A DNA stretch of 64,000 nt from Muribaculaceae bacterium (GCA_023663365.1 JAMPHP010000001.1:1156395-1220394), one strand, 5' to 3'. Positions 1 to 9,397 are shown, counted from the first letter of the stretch. The notes: generated from the letters alone by a model not told the origin. A program made the numbers and translations.

Positions 1-1478
1 GCTTTGCCTCGCGGCACGATGGTGACTTTCACGAGCGGATTGCCGTAGCGGAGATGCCACGATACTGTGGCATGACCGGCCTCGTGAACTGCAATTGAGC
101 GTTTTTCGTCGTCGGTGAGGATTTTATTTCGCTTTTCGAGACCACCGATCACACGGTCGACGGCGGCGTTGAAGTCCTCGGTGCTCACAGAGTCCTTGTT
201 GTGCCTGGCGGCAATGAGGGCAGCCTCGTTGCACACGTTGGCGATGTCGGCGCCCGAGAATCCCGGGGTCTGCCTTGCGAGCATCTCCACATCGAGCTCT
301 TCCGAGGTCTTGATTTTGCGCAGGTGCACCTTGAAAATCTCCACACGGTCGGGTAGGTCGGGTAGGTCTACGTATATCTGGCGGTCGAAGCGGCCTGCTC
401 GCATGAGAGCTTTGTCGAGGATGTCGGCGCGGTTTGTGGCAGCGAGGATGATTACGCCGCTGTTTGTGCCGAAGCCGTCCATCTCGGTAAGGAGCTGGTT
501 GAGCGTGTTCTCGCGCTCATCGTTGCCACCCATGCCGGCGTTCTTTCCACGGGCACGGCCTACGGCATCGATTTCGTCGATAAATACTATACAGGGAGCT
601 TTCTCCTTGGCCTGGCGGAATAGGTCGCGTACTCGCGATGCTCCCACGCCAACGAACATCTCCACAAAGTCGGAGCCCGACATCGAGAAGAATGGCACGT
701 CGGCTTCTCCTGCCACAGCCTTGGCCAGCAGGGTCTTGCCTGTGCCGGGAGGGCCTACCAGGAGTGCGCCCTTGGGTATTTTGCCGCCAAGGTTGGTATA
801 TCGCTTGGGGTTCTTGAGAAACTCCACGATTTCTTCAATCTCGGTCTTCGCCTCGCTGAGGCCGGCCACGTCGCGGAATGTCACCTTGTCGGCATTGTTC
901 TTGTCGAACAGCATGGCTTTCGACTTGCCCACGCTGAAGATGCCGCCACCGCCGGGGCCTCCGGCACCACCGTTCGACATGCGGCGCATAATGAAAATCC
1001 ACACAGCGATAAGGAGAACGAAAGGAAGAATCGACCACAGGAAGCCGGCGAAAGGACTGGCCTGCTCAAACTCGACATCGCCGGTGAACGCGCCGGTGCT
1101 GCGCCATTGCTCGATTTTCTCGGAGAGTTTGTCGGCCGAGGGGATGTTCGTCTCCACCTTCGCCTCAACTCCTTCGGCGGCGCTGAAGTTGCTGCCTTTG
1201 AAGAGCTCCTGCGCCAGGGAGTCGGTGAGGAAGCCTTCCACAATTTTTTTATCGGAGTATACCACTATCTTGGTGATGCCGTGGTCGGCCTCGACATAGC
1301 GCTCGAAGTCGCTGTAGCTCACCTTGCGGGTCACGGTGTTGTTGTCGAAGTAGAAGATGCCGCACAGGAACAGGAGCACTATGGCATACATCCACCACAG
1401 GCTCATCGTGAACGGGTTCTTCGGCTTTTTGCTGTTGTTGTTTCCCTTGCTGTTGGGAGTTATAGGGGGTATAGGCAT
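1..1478 (-). CDS. ftsH: ATP-dependent zinc metalloprotease FtsH (C-terminus outside window)
   Basis: Membrane-anchored AAA+ protease that degrades membrane and regulatory proteins. The visible 492 residues contain two membrane segments (about 25-44 and 141-163), an extracytoplasmic domain between them, a Gly-rich linker, Walker A GPPGTGKT near 240, Walker B IVFIDEID near 297, and the zinc site HEAGH near 465. The rest of the protease domain lies beyond position 1. The ATG at 1478 was chosen because it follows the rsfS stop by 9 bases and gives a short hydrophilic N-terminus before the first membrane segment. It is probably co-transcribed with rsfS, a common Bacteroidetes arrangement. The family call is certain. 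Confidence 0.97.
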   Translation of the reverse strand, partial: MPIPPITPNSKGNNNSKKPKNPFTMSLWWMYAIVLLFLCGIFYFDNNTVTRKVSYSDFERYVEADHGITKIVVYSDKKIVEGFLTDSLAQELFKGSNFSAAEGVEAKVETNIPSADKLSEKIEQWRSTGAFTGDVEFEQASPFAGFLWSILPFVLLIAVWIFIMRRMSNGGAGGPGGGGIFSVGKSKAMLFDKNNADKVTFRDVAGLSEAKTEIEEIVEFLKNPKRYTNLGGKIPKGALLVGPPGTGKTLLAKAVAGEADVPFFSMSGSDFVEMFVGVGASRVRDLFRQAKEKAPCIVFIDEIDAVGRARGKNAGMGGNDERENTLNQLLTEMDGFGTNSGVIILAATNRADILDKALMRAGRFDRQIYVDLPDLPDRVEIFKVHLRKIKTSEELDVEMLARQTPGFSGADIANVCNEAALIAARHNKDSVSTEDFNAAVDRVIGGLEKRNKILTDDEKRSIAVHEAGHATVSWHLRYGNPLVKVTIVPRGK

Positions 1479-1487
1479 TGCAGAATA

Positions 1488-1847
1488 TCAGTCAAGGTCG
1501 GGGATTTCAGTAATAGTGGCATCGCTCCACAGCTCTTCGAGGCTGTAGCGGTGGCGGGTCTCGGGGAGAAAGATGTGCACCCAAGTGTCGCCATAGTCCA
1601 CAATGACCCAGTCGCCGGCTTCTGCCCCGTCGATGCCGAAAGGTTTCACGCCACCGTTGATGCGGACATATTCTTCCACCGATTCGGCGATAGCTGCCGT
1701 CTGGGTGGTGGAGTTGCCTTCTGCTATGATGAAATAAGATGCGGCAGCCGACTCTATCGCTGTCAGGTCGACCACAGTCACGCCACGGCCTTTACGCTCG
1801 TGGATGCCTTCTATGATTAATTGTTGGAGGTCCTTTTTAGGAGTCAT
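1488..1847 (-). CDS. rsfS: Ribosome silencing factor RsfS (Iojap/YbeB family)
   Basis: A 119-aa protein of the RsfS family, which binds ribosomal protein L14 (uL14) and blocks joining of the 30S and 50S subunits in stationary phase or starvation. The family core is plain: the GVTVVDL segment, a YFIIAEG strand, the GDWVIVDYGDTWVHIF stretch and RHRYSLEELW at the C-terminus. Length is normal. It precedes ftsH by 9 bases on the same strand, so the two probably share a transcript started at the TACTTTTG box at 1877-1884. Confidence 0.95.
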   Translation of the reverse strand: MTPKKDLQQLIIEGIHERKGRGVTVVDLTAIESAAASYFIIAEGNSTTQTAAIAESVEEYVRINGGVKPFGIDGAEAGDWVIVDYGDTWVHIFLPETRHRYSLEELWSDATITEIPDLD

Positions 1848-1876
1848 CAGTTAATTTAACTTTAAGTTATGCTGTG

Positions 1877-1884
1877 CAAAAGTA
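1877..1884 (-). promoter_or_regulatory. Putative -7 promoter element for rsfS-ftsH
   Basis: On the minus strand the box reads TACTTTTG, matching the Bacteroidetes -7 consensus TAnnTTTG, 29 bases upstream of the rsfS start. No convincing TTTG -33 element lies 19-21 bases further upstream, so confidence is moderate. Confidence 0.45.
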
Positions 1885-1965
1885 ATGAATTTTGTCGTTA
1901 AGAGCGTTGGTGTCGCTGCTTAATATATTTATTTAACACTTTCGGCCTTGAAAAGTTGAGATGCC

Positions 1966-3210
1966 TCACTCGCTCGCCATTGCCTTGGCCGGATCGGTGC
2001 GGGCGGCCATGCGTGCCGGTATGATCAGGATAAGGAAACTTACGGCGGCAACTCCGATATTCAGCACCACAAAAGCCCAGGGCACAATGTGCACCGGCAC
2101 GGCCGAGAGATAGTACATCTCGGGGTCGAGCGGAATGGCATTGGTGCACTGCTGTGTGAGCAGCAGTCCTATACCCAGGGTGTTGCCGATGAGCATACCC
2201 ATGCCTGTGAGGCGCAAACCGAGGTCGATGAATATATTGCCTACAAGCCGTCGGGAGGCTCCCAAGGTGCGTAGCACGCCAATCATAGGCACTTGCTCAA
2301 GGATGAGGATAAAGAGGCTCGACACAAGTGTGAACCCGGCCACAGCAAGCATGAGGATGAATATTACGGTGACGTTGGTGTCCAGCAGGGCGAGCCAGTT
2401 GAAGTATAGCGCACCGGAGTGCTTGATGTCGTCGACAGGATAGTAGGGCAGCGCTCCCGATGCTGCTTCTGCCATCAATGCCTGGTGCAGGTTTGAGGCC
2501 ACGGCATCGATGTCGTCGTCGGCTATGCCGCGTATGTCGAGGCGGTCGGCCGAAAGGCTGTCGGCTCCGAAAACTTTCTGCAGTCCGGCGAGCGAGGCAT
2601 AGGCCACAGTGCGGTCGTACTCACCGAAGTTGGAGCGGAAAAGCCCGGCAATGGTGTGGCGGCGAACTTTCACGACACCATCCACTATAAACGTGGAGTA
2701 GACCTTATCGCCGAGACCGAGGCCGAGAGTGCTTGCCAAAGGCTCGGATATCACAATGTGATTTTCGCAACTGTCGGCAGAGTAGTCGGGCCAGCGTCCG
2801 GCCACGATATTTGATTTTTCAAAGGAAAAGTCGGCGTCGGGGCTTTGGCCTATGAATACTATACCCTGGAAATCGGTGTCGGTCTTGATCATGCCCGGCC
2901 TGCGCATACTCAGGCGTGTCTCGGCCTCGGGCGGCAGAGCTGACCCGACAGCAGCCTGCAGTGCGGGCGACATGTCCACAAACTCCGGAGCCGAGCTGCC
3001 ACCGGCCACTGCCGGAGCGAGCACGCTAACCTGTGCATCAAAGCCGCTCAGCTTGGCGCGGATACCGTCTTTGAAGCCTATCACTATGGCAAGAGTAAAT
3101 TCCATCACCATCAGCGACAGCGCCACACCGGCCACGGCGATAAGCACCGCGGCGGGGTTTGCTCCGCCGGCGGAGCGAAGACGTCCTGATATGAAGTGGG
3201 CTAAATTCAC
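1966..3210 (-). CDS. ABC transporter permease, LolC/LolE-like (FtsX domain)
   Basis: Inner-membrane permease of the lipoprotein-releasing LolC/E type, which with an ATPase moves lipoproteins off the inner membrane; the ATPase gene is not in the window. It has an N-terminal membrane anchor (about 15-40), a large periplasmic MacB-like domain with the GLGDKV element, and three C-terminal membrane segments forming the FtsX domain (the first around 275-300). I take the GTG at 3210 (VNLAHFISGRLR) as start because Bacteroidetes homologues begin with a similar MNLPFFIARR-type segment. An in-frame ATG at 3237 would add nine residues and run through a promoter-like box. Substrate specificity is inferred from the family only. 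Confidence 0.8.
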   Translation of the reverse strand: MNLAHFISGRLRSAGGANPAAVLIAVAGVALSLMVMEFTLAIVIGFKDGIRAKLSGFDAQVSVLAPAVAGGSSAPEFVDMSPALQAAVGSALPPEAETRLSMRRPGMIKTDTDFQGIVFIGQSPDADFSFEKSNIVAGRWPDYSADSCENHIVISEPLASTLGLGLGDKVYSTFIVDGVVKVRRHTIAGLFRSNFGEYDRTVAYASLAGLQKVFGADSLSADRLDIRGIADDDIDAVASNLHQALMAEAASGALPYYPVDDIKHSGALYFNWLALLDTNVTVIFILMLAVAGFTLVSSLFILILEQVPMIGVLRTLGASRRLVGNIFIDLGLRLTGMGMLIGNTLGIGLLLTQQCTNAIPLDPEMYYLSAVPVHIVPWAFVVLNIGVAAVSFLILIIPARMAARTDPAKAMASE

Positions 3211-3214
3211 GCCA

Positions 3215-3222
3215 CAAAGATA
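3215..3222 (-). promoter_or_regulatory. Putative -7 box immediately upstream of the permease
   Basis: The minus strand reads TATCTTTG, a full match to TAnnTTTG, only four bases before the chosen GTG at 3210. If it is active, the transcript would start at or just inside the start codon, giving a leaderless or nearly leaderless mRNA. There is no clear -33 element. Confidence 0.35.
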
Positions 3223-3322
3223 GCAAAAAAATCTCATTGCAGGAGATATTCGGTGAGGGAGCCTCTTATAGGATTTGAATATTAAATAAAGTTAAATGCG
3301 GGCTTGTAATGATAAATTTTGC

Positions 3323-3330
3323 TAACTTTG
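3323..3330 (+). promoter_or_regulatory. Putative -7 promoter element for the lipoprotein/DUF5723 operon
   Basis: TAACTTTG matches TAnnTTTG and lies 58 bases before the ATG at 3389, in the 178-bp divergent spacer. A TTG at 3304-3306 is only 16 bases upstream, shorter than the usual 19-21. Confidence 0.5.
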
Positions 3331-3388
3331 CGCTCATATTTCTATGTGAATACTTGCACCATTATGCAACTTAATCATTATAATCAAT

Positions 3389-5182
3389 ATGAATAAACCT
3401 CTAACTCGCTATTGTGCAGCAGCCTTTTGCGCGATTGCGGTATCGGCCACATCGTGTATCGATGACGATTACGATCTTTCCGAAGATATTGATCTCACCG
3501 TGAATGTGGGCGGACAGCTTATCACGCTCCCCGGCAGCAGCACTCAGGACATCACTCTTGCACAGATTTTTGACCTCGACAACAACAGTTCGATTAAAAA
3601 GGTGGAGACCGACGGCCAGTACGGCCTATCGCTTGGCGACTATGTGATTGAGCAGGCCGGCAGCTCCGAGCCCTCCGACTTTATCATTAATAAAGTCACC
3701 ATCACCACGCATCCCTCAAACACCGCATCGACCACGCTTCCTGAGTTCGTCAATCTCGGCGCCGGTCAGCGCGTCACCGAGCAGGCCAGTCCTACAATAA
3801 ATGCCATCAATCTCTCTGACGACAATGTCGACCTCCAGCTCGTGCGCCTCGACAAGGCCAAGATGGCTGTCGACATAGAGTTTTCGGTAGCGTATACATC
3901 TTCCACCGGATTCAACGGCACAGCTTATATCGACCGCGGCTATACCGCAGCTTTCGACCCCTCGTGGAAGATTGAGATTGTCGACCCCGCCACGCTCGAT
4001 TTTCTCCGCCTGACCGGCGACAACACCGTGGAATTTACCCGCGATGTGGCCGTGACACGCACCTCGCCCATGACAGCCCGTGTGCGCCTTGTGGAGATAG
4101 ACTTCGCCAACGTAGCATCGGGCCAGGGCCTTTACGCTCCGGGGCATTTCCGCCTCAACTCATCGGTGCAGTCGAGCGGCACAATCTCGCTCTACTTTGA
4201 TGCCTCGCAGCCTGTAGGTGCACGTGAAAACCTCACGCTCGTCACCACCACCTCGGTGCGCAACGCTCTCATCACCGAAGTGACAGGTGTGGTGAACCCC
4301 GACATCAACGTGGATAATACCTCATTCACAATCACCGACATCCCCGATTTCCTCTCCGACAAGGAGAACAAACTTGTGCTCGACAATCCCCGCATCAACT
4401 TCGTGGTGACCAACAACTCACCGCTCACTCTCGATGTAAAGGGCTACCTGAGCTCATATCTCGAGGGTGTACAGACAGCCGAAATCAAGCTCGGACACTT
4501 TGCCGACAACACGGGCACTGCTGCCATCACTGTGCCGGCACAGAGCGTGACGAAGTTCATCCTCTCGCGTCGGCCCGTGCAGGAAGCAGGAGCCGTGAAT
4601 ATCATCGTGGATAATCTCAACGACATCATCGAGACCGTGCCCGACGAAATACTCTTCCATGGCGTGGAATGTAAGGCGGCTCAGACTCCCGTGACCTTCG
4701 TCCTTGGCGATGAATATACTTTCGATGCAAGCTATGATGCTATCATACCTCTCGCATTCGGCCGTGATATGAAACTCCACTACACTCACGAGGACACCGG
4801 CTGGGACGAGGATCTCGAGGACTACAACTTCGACCGTGTTCAGATCACGCTCACCGCCATCAACACAATACCTCTCGACATGACACCCTCGGCGACAGCC
4901 CTCGGAAAAGACGGTCGGCCCATGAGCACCATCGATGTGCAGGTCACAGGCTCTGTAGCCCCCGGCACCGTGGCATCGCCCGCCACCGCCGACCTTAAGA
5001 TTGAGCTCAAATCGACAGGTACGAGCATCAAAGACCTCGACGGTATAGCTCTCGTGTTCGATGCCTCGAGCAATGCCGAAGTTGAGGGTATCAACCTCAA
5101 TGCAGGCCAGGCTGTGCGATTCGAGAATATCAAAGTGACTATCCTCGGCGGTATCACCATCAACCTCAACGATAAAGACTGA
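3389..5182 (+). CDS. Lipoprotein of unknown function, operon partner of DUF5723 protein
   Basis: 597-aa exported lipoprotein: the N-terminus has a short positive stretch, a hydrophobic core and a lipobox ending in SATSC, so Cys23 should be lipidated. The Cys is followed by a run of acidic residues (IDDDYDLSEDIDL), as in lipoproteins sent to the outer membrane or cell surface in Bacteroidetes. The rest is rich in Thr, Ser, Asp and Val with alternating polar/hydrophobic strands, suggesting a beta-sandwich protein. I do not recognise a catalytic motif. It lies 22 bases upstream of the DUF5723 barrel gene, so the two probably form an outer-membrane pair. The function is unknown. Confidence 0.8.
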   Translation: MNKPLTRYCAAAFCAIAVSATSCIDDDYDLSEDIDLTVNVGGQLITLPGSSTQDITLAQIFDLDNNSSIKKVETDGQYGLSLGDYVIEQAGSSEPSDFIINKVTITTHPSNTASTTLPEFVNLGAGQRVTEQASPTINAINLSDDNVDLQLVRLDKAKMAVDIEFSVAYTSSTGFNGTAYIDRGYTAAFDPSWKIEIVDPATLDFLRLTGDNTVEFTRDVAVTRTSPMTARVRLVEIDFANVASGQGLYAPGHFRLNSSVQSSGTISLYFDASQPVGARENLTLVTTTSVRNALITEVTGVVNPDINVDNTSFTITDIPDFLSDKENKLVLDNPRINFVVTNNSPLTLDVKGYLSSYLEGVQTAEIKLGHFADNTGTAAITVPAQSVTKFILSRRPVQEAGAVNIIVDNLNDIIETVPDEILFHGVECKAAQTPVTFVLGDEYTFDASYDAIIPLAFGRDMKLHYTHEDTGWDEDLEDYNFDRVQITLTAINTIPLDMTPSATALGKDGRPMSTIDVQVTGSVAPGTVASPATADLKIELKSTGTSIKDLDGIALVFDASSNAEVEGINLNAGQAVRFENIKVTILGGITINLNDKD

Positions 5183-5204
5183 TCCCTACTAATACGAACC
5201 AATC

Positions 5205-6638
5205 ATGAAATTTTCCAAACTGATCATAGTGGCCGCAGCGGCAGGGATCGCGACAGCGGCAACAGCGCAGGAAGCCCCCCGTACGGCTTACTTCCTCGAT
5301 GGCTACACTTTCCGCCACGAACTGAACCCGGCCTTCATGGGTGAGCGAAATTATTTTTCAATCCCCGTGCTGGCCAACTTCAATGTGTCGCTCTTCTCAA
5401 ATGTGGGCGTGAACACATTCTTATATAAGACAGAGCCCGGCAGCCCCTACAAGCTCACCACCTTCATGAGCCCAACCGTCGATGCCAATACTTTCCTCGA
5501 CAAGCTCAACGAGAACAATCATATCAACGCTAACCTGAATATGACTCTGCTCTCCACCGGCTTCAAGGCTTTCAAGGGCTTCAATACCATCAGCATAGGT
5601 GTGCACACCGACATGGGTGTGAACCTCCCCAAGGACTTCTTCCGCTTCATGAAGCTCGGGCAGACAAGCGAGGATACCCGCTACAACTTCAAGGATATCA
5701 AGGCTAATGCCACCGCTTATGCCGAAATCGCGCTCGGCCACAGCCATCAGATCAACCAGAAGCTCACCGTAGGTGCCAAGCTCAAGTTCCTTCTCGGCCT
5801 CGGCAATGTGACCGCGCATGTGACCGACATGGATGTGCGCATGAGCAACGAGCAGTGGCACATAAAGGCGCAAGGCAAGGTGGAGCTCGCTGCAGGTGCA
5901 GGCCTTAAAGTGCCCACCAAGCAGGAGGCCGGTGCCGACTATGACATTCCTGCCGATGCCGACCTCATCTCGTGGGACGACATCAGCTACGACAATTTCG
6001 GCCTCGCCGGCTTCGGTATGGGCGTCGACCTCGGTGCCACATATCAGCTCCTGCCCGACCTGCAGCTCTCGCTCGCAGTCAACGACCTCGGCTTCATGAA
6101 CTGGAACCACGGCCATATCGGTGAGACTGCACGCACCGAATGGACTTTCGATGGCTTCCAGGATGTGGCTGTGAAAGACGACCAACCCAACTATGAGGAC
6201 AACAAGCTCTCCGAGCAGGTCGACCGCCTTTGGGACGACCTTGAAGATGTGATGGACTTCCACCGCACCAAGGGCGACCAGACATATACCAAGGCTCTCA
6301 ATGCCACCATCCACCTCGGCGCAGAGTACAAAATGCCCTTCTATAAGCGCCTCACCGCCGGTTTCCTCTTCTCGCAGTATATCGCCGGGTGCCAATCGTG
6401 GACCGAAGGCCGCTTCTACGCCACCGTGAAGCCCACCGGATGGTTTGATGCCACGGTCAACTACGGAGCATCGACCTACGGCTCTTCGTTCGGCTGGATG
6501 CTCAACTTCCACCCGAAGGGATTCAATTTCTTCATCGGTTCAGACCATCAGTTCTTCAATCTCACCCCGCAGTTTGTGCCCGTTGGCCATGCCACAGCAT
6601 CGCTCAACGTCGGATTTAATGTAACTTTCGGTTCGTAA
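5205..6638 (+). CDS. DUF5723 family outer-membrane protein
   Basis: 477-aa protein with a cleavable signal peptide (hydrophobic core to about residue 21, ending ATAATAQ). Just after it comes the DUF5723 signature around residues 27-42 (AYFLDGYTFRHELNPAF). The remainder alternates amphipathic strands rich in Gly, Phe and Tyr and ends in NVTFGS, consistent with an outer-membrane beta-barrel. It follows the lipoprotein gene by 22 bases and is closed by a strong terminator at 6661, so the operon has two genes. The family has no established biochemical role. Confidence 0.85.
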   Translation: MKFSKLIIVAAAAGIATAATAQEAPRTAYFLDGYTFRHELNPAFMGERNYFSIPVLANFNVSLFSNVGVNTFLYKTEPGSPYKLTTFMSPTVDANTFLDKLNENNHINANLNMTLLSTGFKAFKGFNTISIGVHTDMGVNLPKDFFRFMKLGQTSEDTRYNFKDIKANATAYAEIALGHSHQINQKLTVGAKLKFLLGLGNVTAHVTDMDVRMSNEQWHIKAQGKVELAAGAGLKVPTKQEAGADYDIPADADLISWDDISYDNFGLAGFGMGVDLGATYQLLPDLQLSLAVNDLGFMNWNHGHIGETARTEWTFDGFQDVAVKDDQPNYEDNKLSEQVDRLWDDLEDVMDFHRTKGDQTYTKALNATIHLGAEYKMPFYKRLTAGFLFSQYIAGCQSWTEGRFYATVKPTGWFDATVNYGASTYGSSFGWMLNFHPKGFNFFIGSDHQFFNLTPQFVPVGHATASLNVGFNVTFGS

Positions 6639-6660
6639 TCCACGACACATATCACTCATA

Positions 6661-6688
6661 AAGCCGGCCGTCAGGTCGGCTTTTTTTG
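6661..6688 (+). terminator. Rho-independent terminator after the DUF5723 gene
   Basis: A stem of AAGCCG..CGGCTT with a short loop is followed by seven Ts. The T-run ends in TTTG, which doubles as the -33 element of the next promoter. Confidence 0.85.
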
Positions 6689-6715
6689 AAGTGTCGGCTT
6701 TTTATGCTAATTTTG
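6685..6715 (+). promoter_or_regulatory. Promoter for the DUF1599-tpiA-folE operon
   Basis: TTTG at 6685-6688, a 19-base spacer, then TAATTTTG at 6708-6715: an exact match to the Bacteroidetes -33/-7 consensus. The ATG at 6737 is 21 bases downstream. The -33 element is shared with the T-tract of the preceding terminator. Confidence 0.8.
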
Positions 6716-6736
6716 CATCAAAAATAACAGCACAGC

Positions 6737-7297
6737 ATGAAAACTACCCACGATACCGCAGCCCAGTTCGGTGCTGCCATGGATATGTGCCGCAAGGTTT
6801 TCGCGGCAAAGCTCGGCGACTACGGCCCCTCGTGGCGCATCATGCGCCCCGAAGCAATCACCGACCAGCTTTTCATCAAGGCCAAGCGCATCCGCACACT
6901 TCAGGTCAATGGAAAAAGTGCGGTCGGGGAGGGTATTCTGCCCGAGTTTATCGGAATTGTGAATTATGGCATCATCGGCATAATCCAGCTCCGCAAAGGC
7001 TATGCCGACAGCAAAGACATATCTGCCGCTGATGCCCTGGCGCTCTACGATGAAGTGGCCGCCGAAGCCCGGGCTCTGATGATAAGGAAGAACACCGACT
7101 ACGACGAGGCTTGGCGTGGCATGAGAGTGCTCTCGTATGTAGACCTCATACTCACCAAGATAGCACGCACCAAGGAGATTGAGGACCATCAAGGTGTGAC
7201 AGCCGTCTCCGAAGGTATCGATGCCAACTACTTCGATATGGTGAACTACTCAGTGTTCGGCATCATCAAGCTCACCGAAAATGAAGGCTGCCGCTAA
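6737..7297 (+). CDS. DUF1599 domain-containing protein
   Basis: 186-aa soluble protein with two copies of the DUF1599 motif. The first (about 8-83) has KLGDYGPSWR and the GIVNYGIIGIIQL helix; the second (about 100-182) has KNTDYDEAWRGMR and DMVNYSVFGIIKL. Its role is not established. It opens the conserved Bacteroidetes run DUF1599 - DoxX-like - tpiA - SPOR - folE and overlaps the next gene by 17 bases, which suggests translational coupling. Confidence 0.88.
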   Translation: MKTTHDTAAQFGAAMDMCRKVFAAKLGDYGPSWRIMRPEAITDQLFIKAKRIRTLQVNGKSAVGEGILPEFIGIVNYGIIGIIQLRKGYADSKDISAADALALYDEVAAEARALMIRKNTDYDEAWRGMRVLSYVDLILTKIARTKEIEDHQGVTAVSEGIDANYFDMVNYSVFGIIKLTENEGCR

Positions 7298-8528
7298 AGT
7301 GAGGCTGCGGCTTGTGGCCGTTTGGTGCGCACGTATCATTGTAGGAGCCACATTCATTCTCTCGGGCTGGTCCAAAGCCATAGACCCGTGGGGCTTCATG
7401 ATCAAGGTCGAGGAGTATCTTGCTGCATGGGGCTGGACTCTGCCTGAGGAGCTTGTGCTGGCACCATGCGTTGCCCTTTCATGTGTGGAGTTCTGCACGG
7501 GAGTGCTTATCGCGTGCGGTTCGCTCAAGCGCGTGTCGGTGTGGTGCGCCGCCGCAATGATGCTCGTGATGCTCCCTCTCACGCTTTATATAGCCATAGC
7601 CAACCCCGTGGCCGATTGCGGCTGTTTCGGCGATTTCTTGCTCATATCCAATTGGGCGACATTCGGCAAAAACGTGCTGCTGTGTATTCTCATCGCCTAT
7701 CTGGCGATGTACAACAGCACCGTAAAAGGCATCTATGCCGCTCCTATCCAGTGGCTTGTCATAGCACTGTCGCTTGCGTTCCCGCTGTCGCTGTCGCTTC
7801 TGGGCTTCCATATCCAACCGGTGGTCGACTTCCGGCCCTACCGCACAGGCACACCGTTCTTCGGGCAAGAGGCTGGCGCGACCGACACGTACTATATATA
7901 TGAAAAAGACGGGCAGAGGCAGCAGTTCGACCTATCGGCACTCCCCGACAGCACATGGACATTCGTCGATGTGGCCGGCGGCGAAGCAAATGCCGACACC
8001 GGTTTTGAAATCCGCGACGACGAAGGCTACAGCATGAACGCCGAGTTGGCCGATGCCGGATCGCCGCAGCTCTACCTGGTCGTGGCCGAACCTGATACCA
8101 CATTCCTTCGCTACGCCCAGTATGCCAATACGCTAAGCGATTATGCCACGGCACACGGTGTCGATTTTGTGGCTCTTGCCGGTGCCGCCCGGCTCGCCGG
8201 CTGGCGCGACCTTGTGCGGCCCCGCTTTGAAGTCTATTCGGCGGAAGACACTTCGCTCAAGCAGCTCGTGCGCGGCCATGCCTCGCTGGTCTACGTCGAT
8301 GCCGACGGACTCATCCGCTGGAAGCGTACGCTCAACTCGCTGCCGCACGACATCGCCGACGACACATCGGCCGAGAACAGACTCGCATCGGTCAAGCCCG
8401 TCGACGATGGCCGCCTGCACCTAATGGTAGTGTCGGTCTACCTCCTCGGCTTGCTCCTGATCTATCTGCTGAGCCTGTCGCCTAAAATCTTGCGCATCTT
8501 TGTGCCGCATACCGAAAAAAATACGTAA
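7281..8528 (+). CDS. DoxX/MauE-like membrane protein (BT_3979 type)
   Basis: 415-aa membrane protein. The N-terminal ~160 residues hold four membrane segments of the DoxX/MauE fold, including IIVGATFILSGWSKAIDPWG and the CGCFGDF motif typical of MauE-like quinone/thiol-linked proteins. A membrane segment near 155-175 leads to a periplasmic domain of about 200 residues, and a last membrane segment lies near 380-400. The two cysteines of CGCFG suggest a redox-related role, but no substrate is known. It is coupled to the DUF1599 gene upstream, and the tpiA promoter overlaps its 3' end. Confidence 0.8.
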   Translation: MKAAAKVRLRLVAVWCARIIVGATFILSGWSKAIDPWGFMIKVEEYLAAWGWTLPEELVLAPCVALSCVEFCTGVLIACGSLKRVSVWCAAAMMLVMLPLTLYIAIANPVADCGCFGDFLLISNWATFGKNVLLCILIAYLAMYNSTVKGIYAAPIQWLVIALSLAFPLSLSLLGFHIQPVVDFRPYRTGTPFFGQEAGATDTYYIYEKDGQRQQFDLSALPDSTWTFVDVAGGEANADTGFEIRDDEGYSMNAELADAGSPQLYLVVAEPDTTFLRYAQYANTLSDYATAHGVDFVALAGAARLAGWRDLVRPRFEVYSAEDTSLKQLVRGHASLVYVDADGLIRWKRTLNSLPHDIADDTSAENRLASVKPVDDGRLHLMVVSVYLLGLLLIYLLSLSPKILRIFVPHTEKNT

Positions 8529-8533
8529 CTTTG
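8526..8533 (+). promoter_or_regulatory. Putative internal promoter for tpiA
   Basis: TAACTTTG matches TAnnTTTG and overlaps the stop of the DoxX-like gene. The nearest TTTG (8499-8502) is 23 bases upstream, slightly longer than usual. It would allow separate, stronger expression of tpiA. Confidence 0.5.
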
Positions 8534-8579
8534 CACACCGCAAATATAGCGAATACATATACCTAATCATATTCTTAAA

Positions 8580-9335
8580 ATGAGAAAAAATATCGTAGCA
8601 GGCAACTGGAAGATGAACACCACCGTTCCCGAAGGAGTTGCCCTTGCCAAAGAAGTCAACGATGCCCTTAAGGGATTCAAAGCAAACTGCGACGTAGTGA
8701 TCTGCGTGCCTTTCACCCACCTTTGCCCCGTGGCTCAGGTTATCGACAAGGCCGTGGTAGGCCTCGGTGCCGAGAACTGCGCCAACCACGAGAAAGGTGC
8801 ATACACCGGCGAAGTGTCGGCTCCCATGGTAGCATCGACTGGTGCCAATTACGTGATACTCGGCCACTCCGAGCGTCGCCAGTACTATGGTGAGACTTCC
8901 GAGACCCTCCGCGAAAAAGTAGCTCTTGCACTCGCCAACGGCCTCACACCCATCTTCTGCATCGGTGAAGTACTTGAAGAACGCGAAAACGGCACATTCA
9001 ACGAAGTCGTTGCACGCCAGGTAGAAGAAGGCCTCTTCAACCTCACTGCCGACGATTTCGCAAAAATCGTCCTTGCTTACGAACCCGTATGGGCTATCGG
9101 CACAGGCAAGACCGCTACCGCCGAGCAGGCCGAAGACATGCACGCTCACATCCGTAGCGTCATTGCAGGAAAATACGGCAAAGAAATCGCCGACAACACC
9201 TCAATCCTCTACGGTGGCAGCTGCAAGCCCTCCAACGCAGCCGAACTCTTCGCCAAGCCCGACGTCGACGGTGGCCTCATCGGTGGCGCCGCACTCAAGT
9301 GCGAGGACTTCATGGGTATCGTGAAGGCTTTCTGA
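8580..9335 (+). CDS. tpiA: Triosephosphate isomerase
   Basis: Interconverts dihydroxyacetone phosphate and glyceraldehyde 3-phosphate in glycolysis and gluconeogenesis. The 251-aa length is standard. NWKMN (9-13) gives Asn9 and Lys11, GHSERR has catalytic His96, [10 protein letters not shown] has catalytic Glu168 and begins the flexible loop, and YGGSC and GGLIGGAAL form the phosphate site. It is transcribed with the surrounding conserved block. Its codons are cleaner and more biased than those of its neighbours, as expected for a highly expressed enzyme. The hairpin directly after it probably limits read-through into the SPOR gene. Confidence 0.98.
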   Translation: MRKNIVAGNWKMNTTVPEGVALAKEVNDALKGFKANCDVVICVPFTHLCPVAQVIDKAVVGLGAENCANHEKGAYTGEVSAPMVASTGANYVILGHSERRQYYGETSETLREKVALALANGLTPIFCIGEVLEERENGTFNEVVARQVEEGLFNLTADDFAKIVLAYEPVWAIGTGKTATAEQAEDMHAHIRSVIAGKYGKEIADNTSILYGGSCKPSNAAELFAKPDVDGGLIGGAALKCEDFMGIVKAF

Positions 9336-9354
9336 TCTACGTTTTGAATATACT

Positions 9355-9392
9355 GCAGGAGCGCAAACGCCGGCGCTCCTGCATTGATTTTT
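9355..9392 (+). terminator. Stem-loop between tpiA and the SPOR gene
   Basis: A perfect 10-bp stem (GCAGGAGCGC 9355-9364 with GCGCTCCTGC 9373-9382) and an 8-base loop are followed by a T-rich stretch. It lies just before the next ATG, so it is either a partial terminator or a 3'-stabilising hairpin that sets expression apart. Confidence 0.65.
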
Positions 9393-9397
9393 CTATT

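Noticed and set aside
5421..6512. A 363-codon minus-strand frame opposite the DUF5723 gene.
   Set aside because: It mirrors codon bias of the true gene, has no promoter and shows no known domain.
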